From Candidatus Uhrbacteria bacterium (GTDB taxonomy: Bacteria > Patescibacteriota > Patescibacteriia > JACPHY01): 38,124 nt of DNA. Positions 16,365 to 25,367 of the stretch are shown here, in pieces (position 1 is the stretch's first letter; each line of letters starts with the position of its first letter). The translations under genes and the position numbers were made by a program. A model generated the notes under the pieces. The model was not told the origin of the DNA. It ran no database searches and saw only the letters and a list, made by a program, of their open reading frames with translations. Location of the stretch: contig JACPHY010000001.1 of NCBI GenBank assembly GCA_016188355.1, forward strand, positions 1 to 38,124, read 5' to 3'.

Positions 16365-17614
16365 TGGTTGCCGGTGTGGCCGTGAGCAGTGCCGTACTCC
16401 TGGTGCCGGTGCGGGTGTTCGCGCGTGCGGGAGGGGGCGGATCTTCTTCTGGTGGCGGCGGGGGATTTGGTGGCGGGGGATCGGGGTCGAGCGGCGGGGG
16501 TGATCTTTTCCTGCTAGCGGTGTACCTGATCATTTTTATTGGCGTTGTCGTGGGTGCGTATGTTGCCCAACGACGGCACCGACAGCGCGTTGCGCTGGCG
16601 AAGGCGGCGTTGCAACAGGCAGCACAGACCGATGCCGCATGGAATGAGGATGCGCTTCGGGCGCGGATTGCGGAGGTGTTTACTCGTTTTCAAGAGGCAT
16701 GGGGAACGCTTGATGTGACGGCGTTGGCGCCGTTGCTCACCGAGCCATTCCGGAAGCGGATGGTTTTGGAATTGGCAGTGCTCAAAGCGGAGGGGCGACG
16801 CAATATCCTGGAGCAGCCGCGGATCCTTGCCATGGAATTCCTGCAGGTCACGGATGCGTCCGGTTCTCAGGAGGATCGGGTACTGGTTCGTTTGCATGCG
16901 CAGGCAAAGGACACATTGCGCGATGTGGTGCGGAATGTGGATCTCTTCACGGATTCGGATGCGTTTGTTGAATACTGGACTCTTGCCCGTGAGGATGGTT
17001 CCTGGCAGCTCGATCGCATACAGCAGGCGACGGAGGCGCCGAGTCTTCGGGAGCGCACCATACAAGCATTTTCTGATCGGCATGGTTTTTATTACGATCC
17101 GGATTTCGGTTGGCTCATGATGCCGAATCGTGGCGTGTTGTTCCGGAGATCCAATTTTCGGACGTCCGACATCAATAATCACGTGATTGGGTACTACCGC
17201 GAGCGGGTGGTGGAACTCTTCACATACATCCCACGGCCGGATCGGCGACGCCGCACGGAGCGCGGATGGGTCGTGGCGCAGGCAATCCTCCCGAAGCGGT
17301 ACGTGGACATCCTGGTGGAACACCGCCGTTGGTGGCATGCGATCCTGCCGCGCCGCGGATTCCAACGTATTGCGCTGGGGAATGTGGATCTCGATCGAAA
17401 ATTCTCGGTCTGGGCATCTCCCCTGGATCAGGCGAACACGTTTGAATTATTGACGCCCACGTTCCTGGAGCGCATCCATGCGCTGCCGTTTCCGGTGACC
17501 ATTGAGGTGGTGGATCACTTCCTGTATCTCGCCACACACCATCGGTCCTCTCCGAAACAGTACGAGGAAATGTGGGAGGTGCTCTCCTGGGCATTTGATG
17601 AATTGGAGCGATAA
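16346..17614 (+). CDS. Membrane protein with Gly-rich loop and Tim44/DUF3137-like domain
   Basis: A protein of about 423 residues. The ORF track starts at 16301, but ATG 16346 (MSYTRVMVAGVAVSSAV) gives a clean signal segment; ATG 16364 overlaps the GT4 stop as TAATG and is also possible. After the signal comes a pure Gly/Ser stretch, then one membrane helix (LFLLAVYLIIFIGVVVGAYV). A cytoplasmic Tim44-like fold follows (about residues 105-210, ARIAEVFTRFQEAWGTLDV), then a DUF3137-like C-terminus (FQRIALGNVDLDRKFSVWAS). Tim44-like domains bind membranes or partner proteins. Its job in a glycan operon is unclear. Domain calls are by eye and moderately sure. Confidence 0.7.
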   Translation: MSYTRVMVAGVAVSSAVLLVPVRVFARAGGGGSSSGGGGGFGGGGSGSSGGGDLFLLAVYLIIFIGVVVGAYVAQRRHRQRVALAKAALQQAAQTDAAWNEDALRARIAEVFTRFQEAWGTLDVTALAPLLTEPFRKRMVLELAVLKAEGRRNILEQPRILAMEFLQVTDASGSQEDRVLVRLHAQAKDTLRDVVRNVDLFTDSDAFVEYWTLAREDGSWQLDRIQQATEAPSLRERTIQAFSDRHGFYYDPDFGWLMMPNRGVLFRRSNFRTSDINNHVIGYYRERVVELFTYIPRPDRRRRTERGWVVAQAILPKRYVDILVEHRRWWHAILPRRGFQRIALGNVDLDRKFSVWASPLDQANTFELLTPTFLERIHALPFPVTIEVVDHFLYLATHHRSSPKQYEEMWEVLSWAFDELER

Positions 17615-17619
17615 CTTTT

Positions 17620-18093
17620 ATGGAACGCATGGTGACTTGTCATTCCGATACCGGAGCCTTGCGACCCACCGCAATTGCAGATCTTCGATTTCGACCATCG
17701 GTATACGGAGTGATCGTGCGAGCGGGCCAGTTGCTCGTCGTGCACGATGTGCGTGGTCGGTACTGTTTTCCGGGTGGTGGTATCGAGAAGGGCGAGTGCA
17801 TGGCGGATGCGTTGACGCGCGAGCTTTGGGAGGAGACGGGCATGGCGATCACTGTAGGCGAAGTGCTCCACGTGACGGAGACTTTTTTTTACTGCAGTCC
17901 ACTGCAAGAGGCATGGCACGCGGTGCTCATCTTCTATCGAGCGGACACGACGCAGCACGCACCAGATGCTGCATGGGATCCGACGCATCCGGATGCAGAA
18001 CGATGGGCGTGGGTACCCGTGAATACGCTTCGCGTGGAGCAATTCCATGAATCGTTACAGCCTGCGGCGCGCGCGTTGCGGCTGGTATCGTGA
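17620..18093 (+). CDS. Nudix hydrolase
   Basis: A 157-residue protein with a complete Nudix box, GGIEKGECMADALTRELWEE followed by TGM, matching G-x5-E-x7-REUxEExGU, so it should bind Mg2+ and cut a nucleoside diphosphate linked to another group. The substrate cannot be read from sequence. In this operon a nucleotide-sugar or a damaged nucleotide is possible. It lies 5 bases after the Tim44-like gene, and its TGA overlaps a GTG of the following GT4 frame. Confidence 0.9.
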   Translation: MERMVTCHSDTGALRPTAIADLRFRPSVYGVIVRAGQLLVVHDVRGRYCFPGGGIEKGECMADALTRELWEETGMAITVGEVLHVTETFFYCSPLQEAWHAVLIFYRADTTQHAPDAAWDPTHPDAERWAWVPVNTLRVEQFHESLQPAARALRLVS

Positions 18094-18113
18094 CGATGTG
18101 CAGTGCACCGTAC

Positions 18114-19328
18114 ATGCGTATCCTCATGATCCACAATCGATACGGCGCGTCGGCGCGTGGGGGGGCAGAGCGCGTCATTGAGCGATTGGTGGCCTCGTTT
18201 GCCGCGCAGGGACACGCATGCGTGGTCGCTGTTCCGGGCGCGGGTATGCGCCAGCAGGTGTCAGAGGCCGATGCGTCGGTATCGGTGCGGTCATTTGCGG
18301 CGCCGAATGTTGCGTCATTGGATCGTCTCGGTGCATTGCCAGCACCCGTACGAGCAGCATGGCATGCCATCGACCTCATGCAGGTGGTTGCGGCACGGTC
18401 ATTGCGACAGCTGCTGCTCGCCGTGCAACCCGATATCGTGCACACGCACAATATCGTCGGTTGCGGGGGGAGCACCTTTGAGGTTATCCGTGCTGCCGGT
18501 ATCCCACATGTGCATACGCTCCATGACGTGCAGCTCCTCACCCCGTCCGGGTTATGGGTGCGTGGCGCGCCGCCCACTACCTGGGAGCGTTCATGGGCGG
18601 GACGCGCGTACCGTGCGCTGCGCCGTCGGCGTATGGGGAGTCCATCGGTGATTACGGGTCCCACGGAGTGGATTATTGCGGAGCATGATCGATATGGTTT
18701 TTTTCCGAGATCGGATGCTGCGGTGATCGGCAACCCGATCATGGGAATGGCACGCCAACTCCCGGAGCGTCGCGGCTGTATTCGGACACTGCTTTTCGTG
18801 GGGCAGCTCGAGGGGCACAAGGGCGTGGTCACGCTCCTCGAAGCGTATCGTCGTTTGCGGGAAGATATTCCCGAACTTGCGCTGCACGTGGTGGGCGATG
18901 GCGCCCTCCTGGCGATGTGTAAGAAATTTGCTCGTACCACGCGTGGCGTGGTGATTCGCGGACGTCTGGATGCGGTGGGCGTCGCGTTGGCGATAGAGGA
19001 AGCGGATATGGTGGTGGTCCCCTCGCTCTGCGCGGAGAATCAGCCGAGCGTCATTTTGGAAGCATGTGCAGCCGGGGTGCCGGTCATCGCTACTCGGGTG
19101 GGGGGAATCCCCGAAATGGTGCGGGAGGGGGAAACGGGATTTTTGGTGGATCCGGGAAATGTGGATGATCTCGTCCGCGCGGTACGGGCGGGCGTGGATG
19201 ATGTGCCCCGGGTGCGGAGTATGGCGGACGCGTGCCGTCGTCTCGCGCGTGCGCATGATCAGGAAACAATTGCGAGGCAATTTTTTGCGGTGTATACTCA
19301 TGCCGCGCGTATCCAGGGAGGGGAATGA
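18114..19328 (+). CDS. Glycosyltransferase family 4
   Basis: A protein of 404 residues from ATG 18114 (MRILMIHNRYGASARGGAER), the usual GT4 beginning; the track's GTG at 18090 adds 8 residues and overlaps the Nudix stop. The GG acceptor loop (ARGGAERVIERL) is intact, LFVGQLEGHKGVVTLLEAYR opens the donor domain, and the E-x7-E motif appears as ENQPSVILEACAAGVPVIAT. It closes the 14129-19328 operon. Donor and acceptor are unknown. Confidence 0.9.
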   Translation: MRILMIHNRYGASARGGAERVIERLVASFAAQGHACVVAVPGAGMRQQVSEADASVSVRSFAAPNVASLDRLGALPAPVRAAWHAIDLMQVVAARSLRQLLLAVQPDIVHTHNIVGCGGSTFEVIRAAGIPHVHTLHDVQLLTPSGLWVRGAPPTTWERSWAGRAYRALRRRRMGSPSVITGPTEWIIAEHDRYGFFPRSDAAVIGNPIMGMARQLPERRGCIRTLLFVGQLEGHKGVVTLLEAYRRLREDIPELALHVVGDGALLAMCKKFARTTRGVVIRGRLDAVGVALAIEEADMVVVPSLCAENQPSVILEACAAGVPVIATRVGGIPEMVREGETGFLVDPGNVDDLVRAVRAGVDDVPRVRSMADACRRLARAHDQETIARQFFAVYTHAARIQGGE

Positions 19329-19459
19329 CGCCTTTCTTTTCGGTCGGGAGTGTTGAGAGGTTCGTGCGCCGGGTCGTGTTTTGGACGCACGCTGGAGCAG
19401 AATCATGTCAGCGCACTCCGGAATGAGAGAAACGAAACCACAGCACCTGCTGTACGCAT

Positions 19460-20152
19460 ATGGTCCGCACGACTCCTTGGGATCGATTTGCGAAGGAGTG
19501 CCCCACGTTCTACATCGCCACGCATACGCGGTGGCGGTGGAACGAAGAGGATACGTTTTGGCGTTCCGGGGAGCGGACGGTGCAGTTTATTTGGGATCAC
19601 GTATATCCGCGACTTGCGCGACGGTTTCTTGCAATTGAAATCGGCGTGGGGATTGGGCGCCTCGCGGTGCCGATGGCGCAACGGTTCGTGCAGGTAAAAG
19701 TGGTGGATCATTCGCGGGTCATGTTGGAGCAACTCCGACTCCGGTGCGCGCGATTCGGTCGTCCGAATATCACCGCATTCCTCGATACGGCTGCTTGGGA
19801 TACGGAGCCGGCGGATTTCATTTACTCCGCGCTCACCTTTCAGCACATCTCGGAATTGGCCACGATTGAGATGTACGTTGCGAAGATCGCTCGTTGTCTT
19901 CGGGGGGTGGCATTTTTGCAATTTGATACCCGACCGCGATCTTCCTTCGAGCGCTGGCGGGAACAACTTCCGGAACAATGGATGCCGCGGACCTGGCGCA
20001 TGGGCATGCGGCGTATCCGTCGCGATGCGGACGTCCTACGGACGCTCTTCGCGCGCCACCATCTCCCCATTCTCGAAGAGTTGAATCCGGATTCTGCGTT
20101 GCACGTGTTTATTCTGGGCGCGCCGACTCCGGCGGTGCCAGCGTCGCCGTAG
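19460..20152 (+). CDS. SAM-dependent class I methyltransferase
   Basis: A 230-residue protein. The SAM-binding motif I is FLAIEIGVGIGRLAVPMA (about residues 56-73), then an acidic loop (VKVVDHSRVMLEQL) and a motif around FIYSALTFQHISEL. Length and layout match methyltransferases found in glycan clusters, which may modify a sugar or lipid. The ATG at 19460 is the first possible start after an in-frame stop at 19424-19426. Its last 44 bases overlap the convergent GT-C-like gene. The 131-bp gap before it shows no clear promoter. Confidence 0.8.
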   Translation: MVRTTPWDRFAKECPTFYIATHTRWRWNEEDTFWRSGERTVQFIWDHVYPRLARRFLAIEIGVGIGRLAVPMAQRFVQVKVVDHSRVMLEQLRLRCARFGRPNITAFLDTAAWDTEPADFIYSALTFQHISELATIEMYVAKIARCLRGVAFLQFDTRPRSSFERWREQLPEQWMPRTWRMGMRRIRRDADVLRTLFARHHLPILEELNPDSALHVFILGAPTPAVPASP

Positions 20153-22184
20153 GTGGCGATAGGTTGCGATCAAAACGGAATATGCGGAGATAGGGCAGTG
20201 CGGGGAGTTCCGTGGTTGCGATGGCGGCGGCATGTGCGGAGAGTGTGGGATATGCACGCCAGTACGCATGCAGGACGAGGTAGGCGCGTGTGACGCCCGC
20301 ATAGGTCATGGCATCCACAATGGGTTCGCGTGTGGGATTCGTATCTACGAATGTCCAGAATGCGCGCGCGATGGGACCGCCGGCGGGCAGGGGAAATGCG
20401 AGGACCTCCGTGCCATCCGTGGCGCGATGGTTCGGCTGGAATCCGAGTTCGCGAATTGCCGCAGCTCCGAGCATCTGATTGCCGAGCACGACATAGGGCG
20501 TACTGCCGGCATCACGTGCGATCGCATGGACGGCGGCAATATCGGAGGTGCTGACGCTCCAGAGACCGCTCCGCGTCTGCGCGTCATTCCGTGGGTACGC
20601 GAGGAGCAGTGTGGCAATAGCAGCGATGCCGAGGATGGTGCTCGCGGCGGCCTGGCGGCGTGCGTCGGATATTGGGGAGAGCATCGTGCCAAGACCAATT
20701 GCCGCAAGCGGGGTCATGAGGAGCGCGGTGAGCGCGAGGAGTCGTAAGGGAAATTGCGTTTGTTCTTCCGGGAGGAGCGTGGCAATAACGATGCTTCCGT
20801 ACACGAGGATACTTGCGCCACATGCGGCGCCCACGACATGCAGTGCGGGGCGTGCGCGTGCACCGAGGTGGCGAATGCCGATGATGGCCATGACGATCCA
20901 GGCAATTGGCAGGATCCGCTGCGCAATGGTGAGCGCATCGGCAAAGGTGAAATCTGTGGTGGTGTAGGTGAAGAGATTCCGGATTTGGTGCCCCGCTGCC
21001 ATGGCGGCGCTCGCGGATGGCGCGAGACGGATATCGAGATTCGGGAGGAACAGCGGCGCAATGGCGAATGCGAGGGGGATGGCAACGGCCGCAGCGATGG
21101 TGCTGGCGATCGGCAACCAGCGATATCCTCGCGCGCGGAACCATTGTCCCAGCACCACGCCGCTCACGATGATGCCGGTGAGTGGTTGGCTGAGCAGCGC
21201 GGCTCCCGCAGTTGCACGAGCAAACGCCGCGGTGGCGGGGGTGAGGAGGAAGAGTGCTGTGCAGAGGGCGAGGGCGTTGGCGAAAGATTGCGGGGTACTG
21301 ATGACGAGCGGGAGCAGCGGTGTGAGGGTGAGCGCGAGGAGGCCGAGCGTCGCTGCGCGTAGGGGAATGATGGTGCGGAGCACCGCAGCGCTGGCCGGCA
21401 CCACGAGAGCGCCGACCACGAGCGGTACGAGGATGCGATCCATGGTGGCAACGGAGAGTGCGGTGCAGTCCGCAAGGAATACGACGATCCCGTAGTATCC
21501 GCTATAAAAGTACGGCCGCGGATGGAGCGTCCCGGTGGTTGCGATGAGGTGCTCGGTGGCGGCGTGGAGGAAGTGATCGAATCCGAATCCGATGGGATAC
21601 GCTGCCCACGCAATGCCGCTGCCGAGGAGCACGGCGCACGCGATGCCCCAAGGCACGGCCCGCACCAGACTTGGCGTGTGCGCGGCCATGGCGGTGAGGA
21701 TCATGATCGCGCCAATGCTGCTGACCGCAAATAGGGGCACGGCATCCCAGGGCGATCGGATGGGTGCGGAGGTGGTGGGCTGGAGCAAGAGGAGGAGTGC
21801 GACGCTGGCGAGTACGATGCATGCGCCCCCGAAACGGAGGAGGGACGGATTGATGGGAACCCGCGACCGTAGTGGGGGAGCGCGCATGCGCCACGCGGTG
21901 ATGGCGCCTATGCCCATCAAGATGCCGAGGCGGACGGGGAGGGGATACCATCCGATGAGGAGCAGCGCCCCGGAGATCATGGTGAGTACGCTCATGCCGC
22001 GGATGCCACCGAGCGCCAGTGCATGCGTGCCGCGGAGGGCGTGTGCAGTGCCCAGGAAGAGGAGTATTGTCAATGGAATGCCAAGCCATGGGGCGTGCCA
22101 CCAGGCTGCATTGCCCACCAGGAGCAACGTGCTGAGCACGATGCCGATTCGGTAGCTCGTGATAGGATTGCGAGAGGAGTGCAT
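20109..22184 (-). CDS. Polytopic membrane protein, GT-C glycosyltransferase-like
   Basis: A 691-residue protein with about 13-15 hydrophobic segments over residues 1-540 and a soluble C-terminal domain of about 150 residues. The loop FGFDHFLHAATEHLIATTGT carries an acidic/His motif in the place where GT-C enzymes hold their catalytic Asp, followed by RPYFYSGYYGIVVFL, a typical GT-C loop. It would move a sugar from a polyprenyl-phosphate donor to an acceptor outside the cell, in line with the GT2/DUF2304 cassette. It is the only minus-strand gene in the glycan region. Its start is 17 bp from the divergent phosphatidyltransferase. Family placement is by topology. Confidence 0.7.
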   Translation of the reverse strand: MHSSRNPITSYRIGIVLSTLLLVGNAAWWHAPWLGIPLTILLFLGTAHALRGTHALALGGIRGMSVLTMISGALLLIGWYPLPVRLGILMGIGAITAWRMRAPPLRSRVPINPSLLRFGGACIVLASVALLLLLQPTTSAPIRSPWDAVPLFAVSSIGAIMILTAMAAHTPSLVRAVPWGIACAVLLGSGIAWAAYPIGFGFDHFLHAATEHLIATTGTLHPRPYFYSGYYGIVVFLADCTALSVATMDRILVPLVVGALVVPASAAVLRTIIPLRAATLGLLALTLTPLLPLVISTPQSFANALALCTALFLLTPATAAFARATAGAALLSQPLTGIIVSGVVLGQWFRARGYRWLPIASTIAAAVAIPLAFAIAPLFLPNLDIRLAPSASAAMAAGHQIRNLFTYTTTDFTFADALTIAQRILPIAWIVMAIIGIRHLGARARPALHVVGAACGASILVYGSIVIATLLPEEQTQFPLRLLALTALLMTPLAAIGLGTMLSPISDARRQAAASTILGIAAIATLLLAYPRNDAQTRSGLWSVSTSDIAAVHAIARDAGSTPYVVLGNQMLGAAAIRELGFQPNHRATDGTEVLAFPLPAGGPIARAFWTFVDTNPTREPIVDAMTYAGVTRAYLVLHAYWRAYPTLSAHAAAIATTELPALPYLRIFRFDRNLSPPTATLAPPESARPE

Positions 22185-22201
22185 GTGACGAACAGATCCC
22201 T

Positions 22202-22768
22202 GTGTCTGACCATCCTACAATTATTGACCGCTTCCTTGCACGGACGGTGCTCCGGTGCATTCCGCAGCGGGTCACTCCGAATCAGGTGACGATGGTGCGG
22301 TTTTTGACGACACCGATCGTGCTCTACCTGCTTCTCGTGGAGGAATACCAATGGGGCTTGCTCCTGTTTCTCCTGGTGGCGTCAACCGATGCAATTGATG
22401 GCGCCTTAGCGCGGACCCGAAATCAAATTACGGATTGGGGGAGGCTCTATGATCCGTTGGCGGACAAGCTGCTCATCGGGAGTGTGGTATTCGCGGTGGT
22501 GGTGCGAGAGTTGGATATGGTGCTCGGCTTGAGTATTGTTTCCGTGGAGGTGGTGATCATTGGGCTGGCTTGGTATGGCCGCGCGCACGGTCGTGTGGTG
22601 CAAGCGAATGCGTGGGGCAAGGTGAAGATGTGGCTCCAGGTGATTGGGGTCGCGCTCCTCCTCCTGGGGCTGGCGTTTGGTGTGCCGGAGGTATTTCCTG
22701 TTTCTCAGGCATCCTTCGTACTCGCGATTATTTTTGCACTGGTGTCGTTAGTGACGTATGGGATTTAG
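22202..22768 (+). CDS. CDP-alcohol phosphatidyltransferase
   Basis: A 188-residue integral membrane enzyme with the complete family signature D-x2-DG-x2-AR-x8-G-x3-D-x3-D, seen as DAIDGALARTRNQITDWG then RLYDPLAD. It would join a CDP-linked lipid or alcohol to a phosphate or hydroxyl acceptor, as in phosphatidylglycerol-phosphate or phosphatidylinositol-phosphate synthesis. About five to six hydrophobic segments follow the signature. The GTG at 22202 places VTPNQVTMVRF, the usual N-terminal motif, at residue 21. It begins a six-gene operon and overlaps the next gene by 11 bp. Confidence 0.9.
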   Translation: MSDHPTIIDRFLARTVLRCIPQRVTPNQVTMVRFLTTPIVLYLLLVEEYQWGLLLFLLVASTDAIDGALARTRNQITDWGRLYDPLADKLLIGSVVFAVVVRELDMVLGLSIVSVEVVIIGLAWYGRAHGRVVQANAWGKVKMWLQVIGVALLLLGLAFGVPEVFPVSQASFVLAIIFALVSLVTYGI

Positions 22769-24353
22769 TCGCGGGCAGCGCGCGCTGTTGGTGGGAATCG
22801 CCGCGTGTGTGGTGGTGGGCACTTCGGTGCTTTCCCGACCGCAGATGTGGGCGAGCGATTTGGCGCCCCGGTTCCATTGGCCGGATGAAACGACGAACGC
22901 GTTTTTTGCGCGACGCGTGGCAACGGGTCAATCGATGCGCGTGGAAGAACCCCGGAATACGGCGGTGGGGAACATCATCCATCCGCGCACTGCCAACGTG
23001 CGCGCCGATGGTGCGCTGGTGCCGGGCGGGTATCTCGGATTACCCCTTTGGTATGGTCTGCTGGGGAGGGGGATTGGCATATGGGCTATGGGGCTGTTCA
23101 CCCCACTGCTCGCCGGAGGCGCTCTGGTGGCGCTCGCGTATATCGTGCGAGTGGGGAGCGGGGAGGTCGCCGTGGCACTACTCGCTGCGGTGTTTCTTGC
23201 GCTGCATCCGAGTTGGTGGCTGTTCTCGGCAACGGCATTTCTTCCCAATGTCCCGTTCGCCGCGCTCCTGCTCATCGGCATCGCGCTCCTCGTGCGGCCG
23301 CTCGCGGCGAGCGCGGGAGGAGATCGACGCGTGCTCGCCGCCTGGGGGATCGGCGGCTGCATGGTGGGCGTCGCATTGACCATGCGCACGCACGAGGCAT
23401 TGTGGGTTGGTGCGCTCGTGCTCCTCATTGCGCGATGGCGGCGGGTGCGGTGGACGGCGTTGCTTGCGGCGGGCGTGGGTGCAGTGCTTCCATTTCTTCC
23501 GGTGCTCGTGCTCCAGCAGCAGCTCTACGGGCATCCATTCACGACGGGATATGCGTTGCTCCAGGAAGGAGGGGCAGCACCGACCGAATTCGTGCGTACC
23601 GGATTACCGATCCCCGCATCGCTCCAGGCATTGGTGGCGCCATTTGGATGGTATCCGTTCACTGCCCTGCGGCATGCATGGACATACCTCGTGCAGCCGT
23701 ACTGGTGGCTGGTCGGGCTCGCGGGTGTGGGGTGTGCGGTGCGATGGCGCTCGCGGAGTACATGGGCCATGCTCGCGATGGTGCTCTGGTTGCTCCTCAT
23801 GTACGGATCGTGGGTGCTTGCAGATCCGCTCGTCCGATCGACCAATGTGTGGACGATTTCCTATGTACGGTACTGGATCCCCATGATCGTGCTGTGGACG
23901 CCGTGGGCAGCGTACGGCTGCGTGTGGTTGGTGCGTCGGTGTCCGTGGCGGTGGCGACCGCTGGCGCAGGCGGTCGTGCTCGTGGGCATCGCATTTCTCA
24001 CGGTGGCGCGCGCGGTGACGGATCCGGATGAAGGCCTTCGTCGACAGGCGGCAGCGATTGCGGAGCATCGATTGCGCGCCCAAGCAGTACTCGCGGCCAC
24101 GGAGCCGGATGCAGTGATCTGTTCCGATCGCATGGATAAAACATTTTTTCCCGAGCGAGCCGTCGTGCATATTGCTCCCGCGATGGCGCAGGATCCGAAC
24201 CTGCGTGCGCGTCTCCGCGCGCTCATCGACCGGGCTCCGGTATACTGGTACGCTCCGAGCGAGTCCGTCCGTGCGGGACTGCAGCTCCAGGAGGTTCCCG
24301 GAGGAGCACTGGGGGAGCAATTGTATCGGGTGATTGGCGTGGCGGCTGCATGA
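22758..24353 (+). CDS. Polytopic membrane glycosyltransferase, GT-C/PMT-like
   Basis: A 531-residue protein with about 10-11 membrane segments and a short soluble C-terminus. The first outer loop contains HWPDETTNAFFARRVATGQS, whose Asp-Glu pair is in the position of the GT-C catalytic acidic residue, and the loop GYLGLPLWYGLLGR fits the ArnT/PMT pattern. It should act at the outer face using a polyprenyl-linked sugar. It overlaps the phosphatidyltransferase by 11 bp and ends GCATGA three bases before the next ATG. Substrate unknown. Confidence 0.7.
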   Translation: MGFSRGQRALLVGIAACVVVGTSVLSRPQMWASDLAPRFHWPDETTNAFFARRVATGQSMRVEEPRNTAVGNIIHPRTANVRADGALVPGGYLGLPLWYGLLGRGIGIWAMGLFTPLLAGGALVALAYIVRVGSGEVAVALLAAVFLALHPSWWLFSATAFLPNVPFAALLLIGIALLVRPLAASAGGDRRVLAAWGIGGCMVGVALTMRTHEALWVGALVLLIARWRRVRWTALLAAGVGAVLPFLPVLVLQQQLYGHPFTTGYALLQEGGAAPTEFVRTGLPIPASLQALVAPFGWYPFTALRHAWTYLVQPYWWLVGLAGVGCAVRWRSRSTWAMLAMVLWLLLMYGSWVLADPLVRSTNVWTISYVRYWIPMIVLWTPWAAYGCVWLVRRCPWRWRPLAQAVVLVGIAFLTVARAVTDPDEGLRRQAAAIAEHRLRAQAVLAATEPDAVICSDRMDKTFFPERAVVHIAPAMAQDPNLRARLRALIDRAPVYWYAPSESVRAGLQLQEVPGGALGEQLYRVIGVAAA

Positions 24354-24356
24354 GCT

Positions 24357-24941
24357 ATGGCGGTATCCTCGCGCATACCATGGATACGGCGAACGGCTTG
24401 GGCGAGTGCGTGCTTCTTTCTGCTGGCGCTCGCCGCGCGCGATGTGCAGTGGGATCGTCGGTTGGTGTTGACTGCTGATGTGTGGCAGAATCGCACCACA
24501 CGCTATCTCACCTCGTTTGGCCCCCCCGTTCGGGTCAATGTGGGGCCTGAGGGACTGGGTTTGGTTGGAGAGCCGGTCTACGTGAACCTTCGACTGCCGA
24601 GATGGTTTCGCCGAGTGGTCGTCGAAGTGCAGTACACGAATGCAGCGAACACGTCGTTTCGTGTGGGGGTGCGGACGCATCCCACGCAATGGTCGCTCCT
24701 CCTCAAAACGGTAGAGCCGAGCGCGGGAGATCCGGTGCGCGATCCCGAGGTGGTGGTGACCGAGCAGGATGGAGTGACGACGGCTCGGATTCCATTCGCG
24801 CTGACGCGTGCGTGGCAGACGGAGCGCAACACCTATCGGTTGGTGCTGGTCGCTGCTCCGGCAGAGCAGCCAATTCGTATCCTCGGATTCCGTGTGCTCG
24901 CGGAGCGTGATCCCATTTGTGTGGGTCGCTGGTGCCTATGA
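24357..24941 (+). CDS. Unknown protein with N-terminal membrane anchor
   Basis: A 194-residue protein not recognised. One hydrophobic segment at about residues 13-28 (AWASACFFLLALAARDV) is followed by a beta-rich, probably extracytoplasmic part of about 160 residues (RVVVEVQYTNAANTSFRVGV). Two cysteines occur close to the C-terminus (CVGRWCL). The pattern resembles a carbohydrate-binding beta sandwich, but this is a guess. It lies between the GT-C-like gene (3-nt gap) and a small membrane gene (4-nt ATGA overlap), so it is surely part of the operon and may be a partner of the GT-C enzyme. Confidence 0.7.
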   Translation: MAVSSRIPWIRRTAWASACFFLLALAARDVQWDRRLVLTADVWQNRTTRYLTSFGPPVRVNVGPEGLGLVGEPVYVNLRLPRWFRRVVVEVQYTNAANTSFRVGVRTHPTQWSLLLKTVEPSAGDPVRDPEVVVTEQDGVTTARIPFALTRAWQTERNTYRLVLVAAPAEQPIRILGFRVLAERDPICVGRWCL

Positions 24942-25348
24942 GCGCTCAAGAACAACGATCGCGATCACGGGGGATCGCCGGCGTGCGTTTGGTGGCACGG
25001 GAACTGGTACCCGTGCTCCTCGCACTCTACCCGGTCTTACTGCTCCTCGATGATATGGAGCCGGGATTCGTGCGGAGTGTCGTGAATCCGCATGGGTTCT
25101 TGCTGGCGCTCCTGGTGGCAGCTATGCTCGCCTCATCAGACTCGGAAGATCGCGCGCCACCGCGGCGGATGCGATACGTGGCGATGGGGGCATTGGCGCT
25201 CATGGGCGGAGGTTGGATGTGGTGGCGCGTTGGGGGTGATGTCGAGGGAGTGTGGATTGGTCTCCTCACGGGCATGGCCATTGCGTTGGGCGTATCGGCC
25301 GTGACGGATACTGCCGCATCGCCTCCGCATCCGGGGTCTCCTCGGTAA
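24938..25348 (+). CDS. Small membrane protein of unknown function
   Basis: A protein of 136 residues from ATG 24938 (MSAQEQRSRSRGIAG), chosen because this ATG overlaps the previous stop as ATGA; the ORF track starts 7 codons earlier at a GTG. It has about four hydrophobic segments: ELVPVLLALYPVLLLLD, FLLALLVAAMLASS, YVAMGALALMGGGWMWW and WIGLLTGMAIALGVSAV. No family recognised. It is in the operon between the anchored beta protein and RmlB. Confidence 0.65.
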   Translation: MSAQEQRSRSRGIAGVRLVARELVPVLLALYPVLLLLDDMEPGFVRSVVNPHGFLLALLVAAMLASSDSEDRAPPRRMRYVAMGALALMGGGWMWWRVGGDVEGVWIGLLTGMAIALGVSAVTDTAASPPHPGSPR

Positions 25349-25367
25349 ATGTGATTCCCGTTCGTGT

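Noticed and set aside
16430-16500. G-rich repeat-like DNA
   Set aside because: It encodes the Gly/Ser loop of the Tim44/DUF3137-like protein. The repetition is explained by glycine codons and is not a separate DNA repeat.
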